Below, one piece after another: positions 17,815 through 26,841 of a DNA stretch of 64,000 nt. The stretch is from the NCBI GenBank assembly GCA_947503935.1, contig CANNFR010000004.1, positions 310,001 through 374,000 of the forward strand, given 5' to 3'. The stretch comes from an uncultured Paracoccaceae bacterium. GTDB lineage: Bacteria > Pseudomonadota > Alphaproteobacteria > Rhodobacterales > Rhodobacteraceae. Each line of letters begins with the position of its first letter. Within the stretch, counting starts at the first letter, position 1. Under the pieces are notes generated by a model, which saw only the letters and a program-made list of their open reading frames with translations, searched no databases and was not told the DNA's origin. Both the position numbers and the translations under genes were made by a program.

Positions 17815-18663
17815 TCAGGCGATTTGGAAGACGCGCGGCGTTTGAGGTGTTTGCGCCGGATACGCCAAGGTGCCAATCGCTGATTTGGGCAATTTCAAAA
17901 AGATCATCGCGGTGTTCTTGATGTTATGCCGTGCCAGGGCCTGCGGAAGATCCTCAGGCGTGCAGGGAATGATCTGCTGATCCGGCTTCTGGGCATTGGC
18001 GACGATGGTAACTTCGATCGCCTCGCGGTGGGGCAATTTGCGAAGCTGCGCGGCGATCATGGGCGCCGATGAGACTGCCATGTAAAGCGCGACGCAGGTG
18101 CCGGGCGCCAAGCGCGCCAGCCAGTCCGGCGCGTGGGGGCCGTCATCCAGATGGCCGGTCGTCAGGATCAGCGTATCGACTTCGCCGCGCTCGGTCAGAA
18201 CCGCCTTCTGCGCTGCCGCCGCCGCACTGGCAGCGGTGACGCCGGGCACGATCTCAAACGGAATGCCCGCGGCCTCAAGGGCTGCGATTTCTTCCGCACC
18301 GCGCGCGAAGATGCCAGGGTCGCCGCATTTCAACCGCACGACCCGCTGGCCGCATTGCGCCGCTTTGATCAAAGCCGCGTTGATGCGCGATTGCGGCCAG
18401 CTGTGACAGCCGGGTTTCTTGCCGACATAGATGCAATCTGCCTCGGGTCGCGCGAAGTCCATGATCTCGGGGTCAACGAGGCGATCGTAGAAGATGACAT
18501 CGGCCTGCTGCACTTTCTGAAGGCCGCGTAGCGTTATCAGATCCTTCGCGCCCGGCCCTGCACCGACGAGGGCGACACTTCCCGTCGCCTTTCGCGGTCG
18601 GGCAACAAGCGAGAGCGTTTTGTCAGTCATCTTGCGGGCCTCTGCCTTCTTGTTGTCCATCAT
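17815..18663 (-). CDS. cobA: Uroporphyrinogen-III C-methyltransferase
   Basis: 282 aa SUMT enzyme making precorrin-2, the first step to sirohaem, the cofactor of NirB. Motifs: VALVGAGPGAKDLITLRGL, VIFYDRLVDPEI, YVGKKPGCHSWPQ, VVRLKCGDPGIFARGAEE and GIPFEIVPGVTAASAAAA are textbook SUMT. No CysG-type dehydrogenase/ferrochelatase domain is fused, so those activities must come from elsewhere. It is the last gene of the nitrate assimilation block, starting 2 nt after the nasA stop; an adjacent ATG at 18660 is an equally good start. Upstream in-frame codons to 18837 overlap nasA. Confidence 0.95.
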   Translation of the reverse strand: MMDNKKAEARKMTDKTLSLVARPRKATGSVALVGAGPGAKDLITLRGLQKVQQADVIFYDRLVDPEIMDFARPEADCIYVGKKPGCHSWPQSRINAALIKAAQCGQRVVRLKCGDPGIFARGAEEIAALEAAGIPFEIVPGVTAASAAAAAQKAVLTERGEVDTLILTTGHLDDGPHAPDWLARLAPGTCVALYMAVSSAPMIAAQLRKLPHREAIEVTIVANAQKPDQQIIPCTPEDLPQALARHNIKNTAMIFLKLPKSAIGTLAYPAQTPQTPRVFQIA

Positions 18664-18665
18664 GG

Positions 18666-21242
18666 CTATTCCGCCGCCATCGGCAGGGGCGCCTTTTGCA
18701 ACAGGGCGGCCAGTTCGGGCCTGCACGAGCCGCAATTGGTGCCCGCGCCGGTCATGTCGCCCAAGGCGCTTGTTGTCTGCGCGCCCTTCGCCACCGCGGC
18801 AAGAAGCGTGTTGCGCCCCACATTCAGGCAGGCACAAACGGTCACCCCCGGGTCGGGCTGATTGGCAACGGGACGCCCGGCCAGCGCGTCTAAAGAGTCG
18901 GCTCGGGTCCCGACCAGGGCGATCGCGGATGTGCGCGAAAGGGCGACAGGCCGCCGATCCACGAAAAGCAGCGCTTGGATCTGGCCGCTTTGATGGATCG
19001 CCACGCGCACGCGACCGTGCGACGGATCTTGCACGAGGGCAACCTCACCCGCCGTGAGGCCTGTGATCCTTCGCGCCTCGGCGATCCAGTCGTCGGGGGC
19101 CTCAAGGCCTGCCAGTTCCGCCTGCCAGCCAGTCCGGGTCCGCGCGATGGCCGCATAGGAAGAACGCGGCTGCATCTCTGACATACTGACGGCAAAGCCA
19201 TACCAGTGGGGGTTGAAGCGTTCGGCATGAACGGGTCCGGACTTCAGGGCGGGCTGGCCCGAAATGGGGTCGGTGATCGGCGCGGTGACGCTGTTGATAA
19301 TGCCCGCCGTCGTTCTTTGGCGCGTCCAGTGCATCGGTGCGAAGATCTGACCAGCGGCGACGCGATCCGTCACGAGGGCCCGCAAGATGACGCGGCCCTG
19401 TGTGTTGTGCAGCACAATCAGGTCGCCGGGGCCAAGCTGTAACTCAGCCGCGTCGCGCGGATGGATTTCGGCATAAGGTTCGGCCAGATGCGCGCCAAGC
19501 CTGGGCGCCTTGCCGGTGCGTGTCATGGTGTGCCACTGGTCGCGGTTCCGGCCGGTATTGAGCGTGAACCGGGCGGCGCTACGTGCCGGTGCCTTCACCG
19601 GGATCATCCGCGCTTTCCCGTCGGGGTGATAAAATCCGCCTGTCGCAAAGAAGCGATGGTCGTTGCGGGGCCATTGCGTCGGGATCAGACCCGCATAATC
19701 GACATCGGCAAAAACGCTGAGGTCGAGGTCACGCCGAAACCCGCTGGTGGCTTGCGACAAGGCGACGTATTCGCCGAAGATCTCGGCCGGTGTCCGAAAG
19801 GCAAACGCCTGGCCCCAGCCCATGCGGCTGGCGACATCGCAGATGATCTGCCAGTCGGGCCGGGCCTGGCCCGGGGGCGGCAGGAAGGCCCGTTGGCGCG
19901 AGATCCGACGTTCGGAATTGGTGACGGTGCCGTCTTTCTCGCCCCAGCCCGTGGCGGGCAGCAAGACATCGGCCAGATCGCCGGTATCGGTGCGGGCCAT
20001 GATATCGGAGACGGCGACAAAGGGGACATTCCTGATCGCCTCGGCCACGCCATCGGCATCGGGCATGGATACGGCCGGGTTGGTCGACATGATCCAGAGC
20101 GCCTTGATCTGGCCGCGCGCACAGGCCTGAAACAGATCGACGGCCTTCAGGCCCGGCGCCTCGCAGATCGTGGGGCTCTGCCAGAACGCCTGCACGGCCC
20201 AGCGGTGGTCGGCGTTTTCGATGTCGAGGTGATTGGCCAGCATGTTGGCCAATCCGCCCACCTCACGCCCACCCATGGCATTGGGCTGCCCGGTGACCGA
20301 GAAGGGGCCGGAGCCCGGCTTGCCGATGCGCCCGGTGGCGAGGTGGCAGTTGAGGATCGCGTTGACCTTGTCGGTTCCGCAGCGGGACTGGTTGACGCCC
20401 TGCGAATAGAGTGTGACGACCTTCGGAGTTCTGCCCCAGAGGTCGTAGAATCCCGCCAATGCCGCGGGCGCCAGCCCCGATTGCGCGGGGTCGTCGGCCG
20501 CTGCTGCCGCAAGCGTCGCCTCGAACCCGTTTACATGCGCATCGATATAGGCCCGGTCCAGCGCATTTGCCTCTGCCAGATGGGCCAGCAGGCCGTTGAA
20601 AAGCGCGATGTCGCCATCGGGCGCGATTTGCAGATGGAGGTCGGCCAGATCGGTGGTGGCGGTCCGGCGTGGATCGATGTTGACGATCCGCATCTCGGAG
20701 CGCGCCTCTTTCGCGGCGGCCAGACGTTGATGCAAAACCGGATGACACCAGGCCAGGTTTGACCCGACAAGCACCACCAGGTCGGCCTCTTCAAGATCGG
20801 CATAGGTGCCGGGCACCGTATCGGTGCCGAAGGCGCGCTTGTGCCCGGCGACCGAGGAGGCCATGCAGAGCCGCGAATTGGTGTCGATATTGGCCGAGCC
20901 GATGAAGCCTTTCATCAGCTTGTTGGCGACGTAGTAATCCTCGGTCAGAAGCTGGCCCGAGACGTAGACGGCAACGCTGCCGGGGCCGTGCTGGGCGATG
21001 GCTTGGATGAATTTTCCGGCGACAAGATCAAGGGCGCTGTCCCAGTCGCTGTCTTGCCCCGCGATCTGCGGACAAAGCAGCCGCCCCTCAAGACCGATCG
21101 TCTCGCCCAAGGCCGAGCCTTTGGAACAAAGCCGCCCGAAATTGGCGGGATGGGCGGGGTCGCCCTTGATTGTCCCGTCGGCGCCCGCCAGCACGCCGCA
21201 GCCGACACCACAATAGGGGCAGGTTGTGGCGGTCAGGCTCAT
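18666..21242 (-). CDS. nasA: Assimilatory nitrate reductase catalytic subunit
   Basis: 858 aa cytoplasmic molybdopterin enzyme reducing nitrate to nitrite. The N-terminal 4Fe-4S site is CPYCGVGC (about 8-15) with a further Cys in RLCSKGS. Molybdopterin-binding segments include MASSVAGHKRAFG, YSQGVNQSRCGTDKVNAI and TGQPNAMGGREVGGLANML. The molydop_binding domain (LNTGRNRDQWHTMTRTGKA) follows. The last 60 residues carry a BFD-like 2Fe-2S domain (CACLNVGRNT ... NCGSCRPEL), as in NasA/NasC that accept electrons from a separate small donor. It overlaps nirD by 4 nt and ends 2 nt before cobA. No dedicated NADH-dependent electron-transfer subunit (NasB/NasG) is seen. Confidence 0.97.
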   Translation of the reverse strand: MSLTATTCPYCGVGCGVLAGADGTIKGDPAHPANFGRLCSKGSALGETIGLEGRLLCPQIAGQDSDWDSALDLVAGKFIQAIAQHGPGSVAVYVSGQLLTEDYYVANKLMKGFIGSANIDTNSRLCMASSVAGHKRAFGTDTVPGTYADLEEADLVVLVGSNLAWCHPVLHQRLAAAKEARSEMRIVNIDPRRTATTDLADLHLQIAPDGDIALFNGLLAHLAEANALDRAYIDAHVNGFEATLAAAAADDPAQSGLAPAALAGFYDLWGRTPKVVTLYSQGVNQSRCGTDKVNAILNCHLATGRIGKPGSGPFSVTGQPNAMGGREVGGLANMLANHLDIENADHRWAVQAFWQSPTICEAPGLKAVDLFQACARGQIKALWIMSTNPAVSMPDADGVAEAIRNVPFVAVSDIMARTDTGDLADVLLPATGWGEKDGTVTNSERRISRQRAFLPPPGQARPDWQIICDVASRMGWGQAFAFRTPAEIFGEYVALSQATSGFRRDLDLSVFADVDYAGLIPTQWPRNDHRFFATGGFYHPDGKARMIPVKAPARSAARFTLNTGRNRDQWHTMTRTGKAPRLGAHLAEPYAEIHPRDAAELQLGPGDLIVLHNTQGRVILRALVTDRVAAGQIFAPMHWTRQRTTAGIINSVTAPITDPISGQPALKSGPVHAERFNPHWYGFAVSMSEMQPRSSYAAIARTRTGWQAELAGLEAPDDWIAEARRITGLTAGEVALVQDPSHGRVRVAIHQSGQIQALLFVDRRPVALSRTSAIALVGTRADSLDALAGRPVANQPDPGVTVCACLNVGRNTLLAAVAKGAQTTSALGDMTGAGTNCGSCRPELAALLQKAPLPMAAE

Positions 21243-21574
21243 GCGGCGGCCCGCGCGCGCAGGAAGGACCGATCCAGCAAGATACGCCCGTTTTCCACCC
21301 GCGCGGCATAGGTGGCGACCTGGCCCTCATCGGCGCCTTGGACCTTGCCCGTCTCAAGCGAGATCACCCAATTATGCAGCGGGCAGGTCACCGCGCGGCC
21401 ATGCACGATCCCCTCGGCCAGAGGCCCCCCCTTGTGCGGACAGGCATTGTCCAGCGCGTAGACCTCATCACCGGCGGTGCGGAAGATCGCCACGCATCCC
21501 AGCGCGGTCTTGATCATGCGCGCCCCGCGCAGCGGGATGTCGTCAAGCGCGGCGATGTCGATCCAGGTGCTCAT
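21239..21574 (-). CDS. nirD: Nitrite reductase small subunit (Rieske)
   Basis: 111 aa Rieske-type 2Fe-2S protein, small subunit of the assimilatory NADH-nitrite reductase. Cluster ligands are visible in NACPHKGGPL (Cys-x-His) and TCPLHNWVISLETGK (Cys-x2-His). It overlaps both nirB (ATGA at 21571-21574) and nasA (21239-21242), so the three reductase genes are translationally coupled. Confidence 0.95.
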   Translation of the reverse strand: MSTWIDIAALDDIPLRGARMIKTALGCVAIFRTAGDEVYALDNACPHKGGPLAEGIVHGRAVTCPLHNWVISLETGKVQGADEGQVATYAARVENGRILLDRSFLRARAAA

Positions 21575-24006
21575 TCAGCAGCCTCCAATGACAGGTTGGC
21601 CAGGGGGCGATAGGTCTCGGCCTTGCGCTTGACGTGATCGGCCCACGGGTCCTTGCGGTAGATCGATTGGCTCAGCTCGAACCGGTCGACCAGGGCGGCG
21701 CGTTCGGTCAGGTCGTCCACCACGCGGGCTTTGATCCAGTCCAGCCCGACCTTGTTCATCCACTTGTAGATCCGGTCGAGATACTTGGCGTTCTCGCGGT
21801 AGGCCTGGGTCACGGCCTTGATGACGTCGATCACCTCGGCTTCGGTGGCAACCTGCACCAAAAGCTCGGTCTCCTTTACATCCATGCCGGCCGCGCCGCC
21901 GATGCCGATCTGATAGCCGCTATCGACACAGACCACGCCGATATCCTTGCACGTCGCCTCGGCGCAGTTGCGCGGGCAGCCCGAGACGGCCAGCTTCAGC
22001 TTGTGCGGCGTCCATGAGCCCCAAAGCTCCTTCTCCAGCTTGATGCCGAGCCCTGTGGAATCCTGTGTGCCGAAGCGGCAATGATCGGTGCCGACACAGG
22101 TCTTCACCGTGCGAAGGCCCTTGGAATAGGCGTGGCCCGAGACCATGCCGGCCGCATTCAGATCGGCCCAGATACCCGGCAGATCCTCGCCCCGCACACC
22201 CAGCAGATCGATCCGCTGACCGCCGGTCACCTTGACCGTGGGCACGGCATATTTCTCGGCCGCATCCGCGATGGCGCGCAACTCATCCGGGGTGGTGATG
22301 CCGCCCCACATGCGCGGCACGACGCTGAAGGTGCCGTCTTTCTGGATGTTGGCGTGCTTGCGTTCATTGACGAACCGGCTTTGCGGATCGTCCTGATACT
22401 CCAGCGGCCAATCGGCCAGCAGGTAGAAGTTCAGCGCCGGGCGGCAGATGTGGCAGCCGCATGAGGTGGTCCAGCCGCATTCCTGCCAAACGGCGGCCAT
22501 CGATGTCAGCTTCTGCGACTTGATCATGCGTCGCACATCTTCGTGGGTCATGCTGGTGCAGCCGCAGATCGGTTGCGCCGTGGGCAGGACGAAGTCCTCT
22601 CCCAGGGAGACGGCCAGAACCTGTTCGACCAGCCCCGTACAGGTCCCGCACGAGGCAGAGGCCTTGGTCACCGCCCGCACGGCGCCCAGATCAATGGCGC
22701 CGCCTGCAATCGCGTCTTCGATCTGACCCTTGCAGATGCCGTTGCAGCCGCAGATCTCCGCGTCACGCGGTAAGGCTGCAACGGCCGCTAAAGGGTCCAG
22801 GGGGGTCCCCCCCTGATAGGCAGGGCCGAAGATCAACGTATCGCGCATCTCCGCGATGTCGGTCTTGTCGCGGATCAGGCCGAAGAACCAGTTGCTGTCA
22901 GAGGTATCGCCGTACATGACGGCGCCGATCAGAATGTCGTCCTCGATCACCAGGCGGCGGTAGACGCCCCGGCCGGGATCGCGAAACACGATGTCCTCGC
23001 GCCCCTCGCCATCGGCGAAATCGCCCGCGCTGAACAGATCGCAGCCTGTGACCTTCAGCTTCGTCGATAGCTCTTTCACAACAAAGGCGTCGTCCTGGCC
23101 GAGCAGGCCATGGGCCACCACCTTGGCCTGATCGTAAAGCGGCGCGACGAGGCCAAAGAGGGTGCCGTCGAACTCAACACATTCGCCGACCGCAAAGATA
23201 TCGGGGTCCGAGGTTTGCAGCTGCGCGTTCACCTCGATCCCGCGGGCCACCTCAAGCCCGGCATCGTTTGCCAGCCGCGTCTCTGGGCGGATGCCGACGG
23301 CCATGACCACCAGATCGGCCTCAAGCCCGGTATTGTCCTCAAGCATGACGCCTTCGACATGGGCCTCGCCCAGGATGGCGGCGGTCGAGGCGCGGCAGAT
23401 CACCTTGACGCCTTTCTTCTGCAAATCGCGCCGCAGAAGGAAGCCCGCACTTTCGTCCAACTGCCGTTCCATCAGATGGCCCATCAGGTGCAGGACTGTC
23501 ACGTCCATGCCGCGCTCGGCCAGCCCGGCGGCGGCTTCAAGCCCCAGAAGGCCGCCGCCAATCACCACAGCTTTGCCGCCCCTTTCGGACGCCGCGATCA
23601 TCGCATTGGTGTCGTCAAGATCGCGGTAGGTGATCACGCCCGGCAGGTCCTTGCCCTGCACCGGAATGATGAAGGGCGCCGATCCCGTGGCGATCAGCAG
23701 CTTGTCATACGCGACCGCGCCGTTCTGGCCGACGACCTGCTTCGCCTCACGGTCAATCTGGGTGACATGTTCGCCAAAGCGGCAGGTGATGTTGTGGGCG
23801 GCATACCAATCATCATCATGGGTGACGATATCGGCATAGGCCTTCTCGCCCGACAGGACCGGCGACAGCATGATGCGGTTGTAGTTTCCGCGCGGCTCGG
23901 CATTGAACAGCGTGATGTCGTAGGCGTCGGGGTTCTGATCGACCAGATGCTCCAGCACCCGACCCGAGGCCATGCCCGCACCAATGACGACAAGTTTTTG
24001 CTTCAT
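21571..24006 (-). CDS. nirB: Assimilatory nitrite reductase large subunit
   Basis: 811 aa NADH-dependent sirohaem enzyme reducing nitrite to ammonium. Domain order: FAD-binding VVIGAGMASGRVLEHL (about 5-20), NAD-binding VVIGGGLLGLEAAAGL (about 150), two BFD-like 2Fe-2S regions (CGCNGICKGQI...CGTCTG and CGCTSMTHEDVRRMI...CGCHICRPAL), then the sulfite/nitrite reductase domain with the sirohaem/4Fe-4S cysteines TCVGTDHCRFG and SGCPRNCAEATC. The start at 24006 (MKQKLVVIGAG) was chosen; upstream codons overlap the ABC gene, whose stop lies 4 nt before this start. Its sirohaem is probably supplied with help from the downstream cobA. Confidence 0.97.
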   Translation of the reverse strand: MKQKLVVIGAGMASGRVLEHLVDQNPDAYDITLFNAEPRGNYNRIMLSPVLSGEKAYADIVTHDDDWYAAHNITCRFGEHVTQIDREAKQVVGQNGAVAYDKLLIATGSAPFIIPVQGKDLPGVITYRDLDDTNAMIAASERGGKAVVIGGGLLGLEAAAGLAERGMDVTVLHLMGHLMERQLDESAGFLLRRDLQKKGVKVICRASTAAILGEAHVEGVMLEDNTGLEADLVVMAVGIRPETRLANDAGLEVARGIEVNAQLQTSDPDIFAVGECVEFDGTLFGLVAPLYDQAKVVAHGLLGQDDAFVVKELSTKLKVTGCDLFSAGDFADGEGREDIVFRDPGRGVYRRLVIEDDILIGAVMYGDTSDSNWFFGLIRDKTDIAEMRDTLIFGPAYQGGTPLDPLAAVAALPRDAEICGCNGICKGQIEDAIAGGAIDLGAVRAVTKASASCGTCTGLVEQVLAVSLGEDFVLPTAQPICGCTSMTHEDVRRMIKSQKLTSMAAVWQECGWTTSCGCHICRPALNFYLLADWPLEYQDDPQSRFVNERKHANIQKDGTFSVVPRMWGGITTPDELRAIADAAEKYAVPTVKVTGGQRIDLLGVRGEDLPGIWADLNAAGMVSGHAYSKGLRTVKTCVGTDHCRFGTQDSTGLGIKLEKELWGSWTPHKLKLAVSGCPRNCAEATCKDIGVVCVDSGYQIGIGGAAGMDVKETELLVQVATEAEVIDVIKAVTQAYRENAKYLDRIYKWMNKVGLDWIKARVVDDLTERAALVDRFELSQSIYRKDPWADHVKRKAETYRPLANLSLEAAE

Positions 24007-24010
24007 GGGC

Positions 24011-25681
24011 TTACTCCGCGGCGATGGCTTTGGGTTTCGGCTTGGCGCCGTGTTCGTATTCTTCGAGGAAGTCGAGCACATCCTGGCGGTACTCGTAGTA
24101 ATCGGGGTGTTCCAGCAGCGCCTTGCGGGTGCGGGTGCGGGGCAACTTCACATCCGTGATCTTGCCGATTGTGGCCTGCGGCCCGTTGGTCATCATCACC
24201 ACGCGATCGGCCAGCAGGATCGCCTCGTCGACATCGTGGGTGACGCAGATCGCGGTCACCTTGGTGCGCGACCAGACCTCCATCAGGACCTCCTGCAGCT
24301 CCCACCGGGTCAGGCTGTCGAGCATCCCGAACGGTTCGTCCAGCAAGAGCAGCTTGGGCGATAGCGCGAAGGCGCGCGCGATCCCGACACGCTGCTTCAT
24401 CCCGTTCGAGAGGCTGGCGGCCTGCTTGTGCATGCTGTCGGCCAGGCCCACGCGTTCGAGGTAATACTCAACCACATCCTGCCGCTCGGCCTGGCTTGCG
24501 CGGGGATAGACCTTGTAGACCCCGATCGCCACATTCTCGCGCGCGGTCAGCCACGGGAAAAGATTGGGCGACTGGAACACCACGGCGCGTTCGGGATCGG
24601 CCCCCTCGACATGGCGCCCGTCAAGCTTGATCGCGCCTTTCGAGATCTCGTTCAGGCCAGCGGCCATGGTCAACACGGTGGATTTGCCGCAGCCCGAATG
24701 GCCGATCAGGCTGATGAACTCACCCTTGTTGATCTTCAGATCAAAGTTTTTCACCACGGTCAGCGGGCCATTCGGCGTGGGGTACACCTTGTCGAGCTGC
24801 GAGAAATCGAGAAAGCGGTTTTCGATCATCCCTTCCTGGGCCTGCGCGACCGCCGCCGGAATGCCGTGGATCGGGGTCACATCGGGCAATTGCCGTGTGC
24901 CTTCGACCTTTGCCGCGATGCCCACATCCATCAGGTACTTCGTGATCTCGGCGCGCAGCTTTTTGAAGCCTGCGTGGTGGTTCATCTCGATCCGGTCGCG
25001 GGGGCGGGGGATCTCCACCGAAACCGGATCGGCCAGAGTGCCGTCGGGGTTCAGCGGAATGATGCGGTCGGCCATCATGATGGCCTCATCCACATCGTTG
25101 GTGATCAGGATGCAGGTCTTCTGATCCTGCTCCCATATCTCAAGGATCTCGTCGGCCAGATTGGCGCGGGTCAGCGCATCGAGCGCGCTGAGCGGTTCGT
25201 CCAAAAGCAGCATTTCGGGGTTCATCGCCAGGGCGCGGGCCACGGCGACCCGCTGGCGCATGCCGCCCGACAGCTCGGCCGGGCGCCGGCCCATCGCGTG
25301 GCCGAGGCCCACCATCTTGACGTAATGGGCGACCTTTGCCGCACGGTCGTCCTTGCCGAGCCTGGGAAACACCGCATCAACGGCCAGACCCACATTGCCC
25401 GCGACGGTCAGCCAGGGCATCAGGGAATAGCTTTGAAACACCAGCCCCCGTTCAGGCCCAGGGCCGGTGACAGGCGCGCCCTTGAACTGGACAGTTCCGC
25501 CATCCGGCATTTCAAGCCCGGCAATCAGGTTCATCAGGGTGGATTTGCCGGTGCCCGAGAACCCCAGTATCGCGACGAACTCACCCTCTTTCACGTCCAG
25601 CGAGATGTTCTTCAACACCTCGGCGCGCGCCGTTCCCGTGCCGAACCCCTTGGAGACGTTGTCTAATGTCAGGATGCTCAT
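24011..25681 (-). CDS. Nitrate ABC transporter, fused double ATP-binding subunit
   Basis: 556 aa with two complete ABC ATPase domains in one chain, corresponding to NrtC plus NrtD. Domain 1 (about 1-260): Walker A GFSGTGKST, signature LSGGMRQRVAVARAL, Walker B LLLDEPLSALD. Domain 2 (about 295-530): Walker A GHSGCGKST, signature LSNGMKQRVGIARAF, Walker B LLLDEPFGMLD. The second signature is LSNGM rather than LSGGM. The linker carries no NrtA-like solute-binding domain, unlike cyanobacterial NrtC. It energises nitrate import with NrtB and NrtA, and lies 3 nt from nrtB. Confidence 0.93.
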   Translation of the reverse strand: MSILTLDNVSKGFGTGTARAEVLKNISLDVKEGEFVAILGFSGTGKSTLMNLIAGLEMPDGGTVQFKGAPVTGPGPERGLVFQSYSLMPWLTVAGNVGLAVDAVFPRLGKDDRAAKVAHYVKMVGLGHAMGRRPAELSGGMRQRVAVARALAMNPEMLLLDEPLSALDALTRANLADEILEIWEQDQKTCILITNDVDEAIMMADRIIPLNPDGTLADPVSVEIPRPRDRIEMNHHAGFKKLRAEITKYLMDVGIAAKVEGTRQLPDVTPIHGIPAAVAQAQEGMIENRFLDFSQLDKVYPTPNGPLTVVKNFDLKINKGEFISLIGHSGCGKSTVLTMAAGLNEISKGAIKLDGRHVEGADPERAVVFQSPNLFPWLTARENVAIGVYKVYPRASQAERQDVVEYYLERVGLADSMHKQAASLSNGMKQRVGIARAFALSPKLLLLDEPFGMLDSLTRWELQEVLMEVWSRTKVTAICVTHDVDEAILLADRVVMMTNGPQATIGKITDVKLPRTRTRKALLEHPDYYEYRQDVLDFLEEYEHGAKPKPKAIAAE

Positions 25682-25684
25682 GAT

Positions 25685-26758
25685 CTACCTCTGCGCCGAG
25701 AAGGTGAACATGGATTGCAGGGCATACATGATGCGATCCAGCATGAAGCCGATGATCCCGATGGTCAGCACCGCCACCATGATCCGGGCCAACGATTGCG
25801 AGGAGCCGTTCTGGAATTCATCCCAGACGAATTTCCCAAGGCCGGGATTCTGGGCCAGCATCTCGGCCGCGATCAGCACCATCCAGCCGACACCGAGCGA
25901 CAGCCGCAAACCGGTGAAGATCAGCGGCAGGGCCGAGGGCAGGACCAGCTTGGTGATCTTGGTGTAGGTGTTCATTTTCAACACCTTCGAGACGTTCACC
26001 AGATCCTTGTCGATGCTGGCCACCCCGAGGGCCGTGTTGATCAGCGTGGGCCAGAGCGAACACAAGGTCACGGTGATCGCCGAGACCAGGAAGGATTTCG
26101 AGAAGAGGCCATCATTGGTCACGTAGACCGCGCTGACGACCATCGTTACGATGGGCAGCCAAGCCAGCGGCGAGACCGGCTTGAAAATCTGGATCAGCGG
26201 GTTCAGGGCGGCATTCGCCGTGGGGCTGAGGCCCGCCATGATGCCCAAGGGGATCGCGACCACCGAGGCGATCAGAAAGCCGAAGAAGACCGTTTTGATC
26301 GACGTCCAGATCTGGTCGTAATAGGTGGGTTGGCCTGTATAGACACGCTCGCGCACCCTGTCAGGCTCACCATTGGCGATGTGTTCGGCATTGCGCGCGT
26401 CCTGGCGTTCGTAGAAGGCGATTTCCTTTTCGCCCTCGCGGACGGCATCGGCATGCAGGTTGATCACCTGCTCCCACACCTGTGCCGGGCCGGGAACGGC
26501 TCCGAGCGAGGTTTGCACCTTGGGCGCCAGCGTGCCCCAGGCCAGCAGAAACAGCGCGACAGCCAGAAGCGGCACGCCCAGAAGCCGCCAGATCTCGGAG
26601 GCCTGGGCCCTTGGGTTGTCGCCCGCCGCCGCCTTCAGGATCGGCGTCATCCAACTGAGGCCCAGAACCTGGAACCAGGCATCGGCCTTGTTGATCCGGG
26701 TAAAACGCCGGGCGCGGCGCGCCGCGATCTCGGTGGTGTCTGGATCGATCGTGGTCAT
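25685..26758 (-). CDS. nrtB: Nitrate ABC transporter permease
   Basis: 357 aa inner-membrane permease of the NrtB/SsuC type. An unusually long soluble N-terminal region (about 1-60) precedes the first helix (LLAVALFLLAWGTLA). A charged periplasmic insert rich in E/R follows (EGEKEIAFYERQDARNAEHI, about 110-130). The permease domain with the EAA loop comes next: WPTLINTALGVASIDKDLVNVSKVL and VGWMVLIAAEML. It sits between nrtA and the fused ATPase gene and is separated from nrtA by 83 nt that hold a strong hairpin. Confidence 0.93.
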   Translation of the reverse strand: MTTIDPDTTEIAARRARRFTRINKADAWFQVLGLSWMTPILKAAAGDNPRAQASEIWRLLGVPLLAVALFLLAWGTLAPKVQTSLGAVPGPAQVWEQVINLHADAVREGEKEIAFYERQDARNAEHIANGEPDRVRERVYTGQPTYYDQIWTSIKTVFFGFLIASVVAIPLGIMAGLSPTANAALNPLIQIFKPVSPLAWLPIVTMVVSAVYVTNDGLFSKSFLVSAITVTLCSLWPTLINTALGVASIDKDLVNVSKVLKMNTYTKITKLVLPSALPLIFTGLRLSLGVGWMVLIAAEMLAQNPGLGKFVWDEFQNGSSQSLARIMVAVLTIGIIGFMLDRIMYALQSMFTFSAQR

Positions 26759-26804
26759 CGGGGGTCTCCTGCATCTCCAAACGAAGGGGGGAGGTGTGGG
26801 TGAA

Positions 26805-26833
26805 GGCCCGCCCGCCGGGGGCGAGGGCGGGCC
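26805..26833 (-). other. Intra-operon hairpin between nrtA and nrtB
   Basis: Perfect 9-bp stem GGCCCGCCC with GGGCGGGCC and an 11-nt loop, starting 8 nt after the nrtA stop. No U-tract follows. Such hairpins typically stabilise the upstream binding-protein mRNA and lower the amount of downstream permease; that role is inferred. Confidence 0.6.
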
Positions 26834-26841
26834 CTGCGGCT

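Noticed and set aside
19461-20762. 433-aa plus-strand ORF opposite nasA
   Set aside because: Antisense shadow of a strongly conserved nitrate reductase; amino-acid content (Arg/Gly/Asp/His) typical of reverse reading of a GC-rich gene; no ribosome site.
24428-25666. 412-aa plus-strand ORF opposite the fused ATPase gene
   Set aside because: Antisense of two clear ABC domains; no family resemblance.
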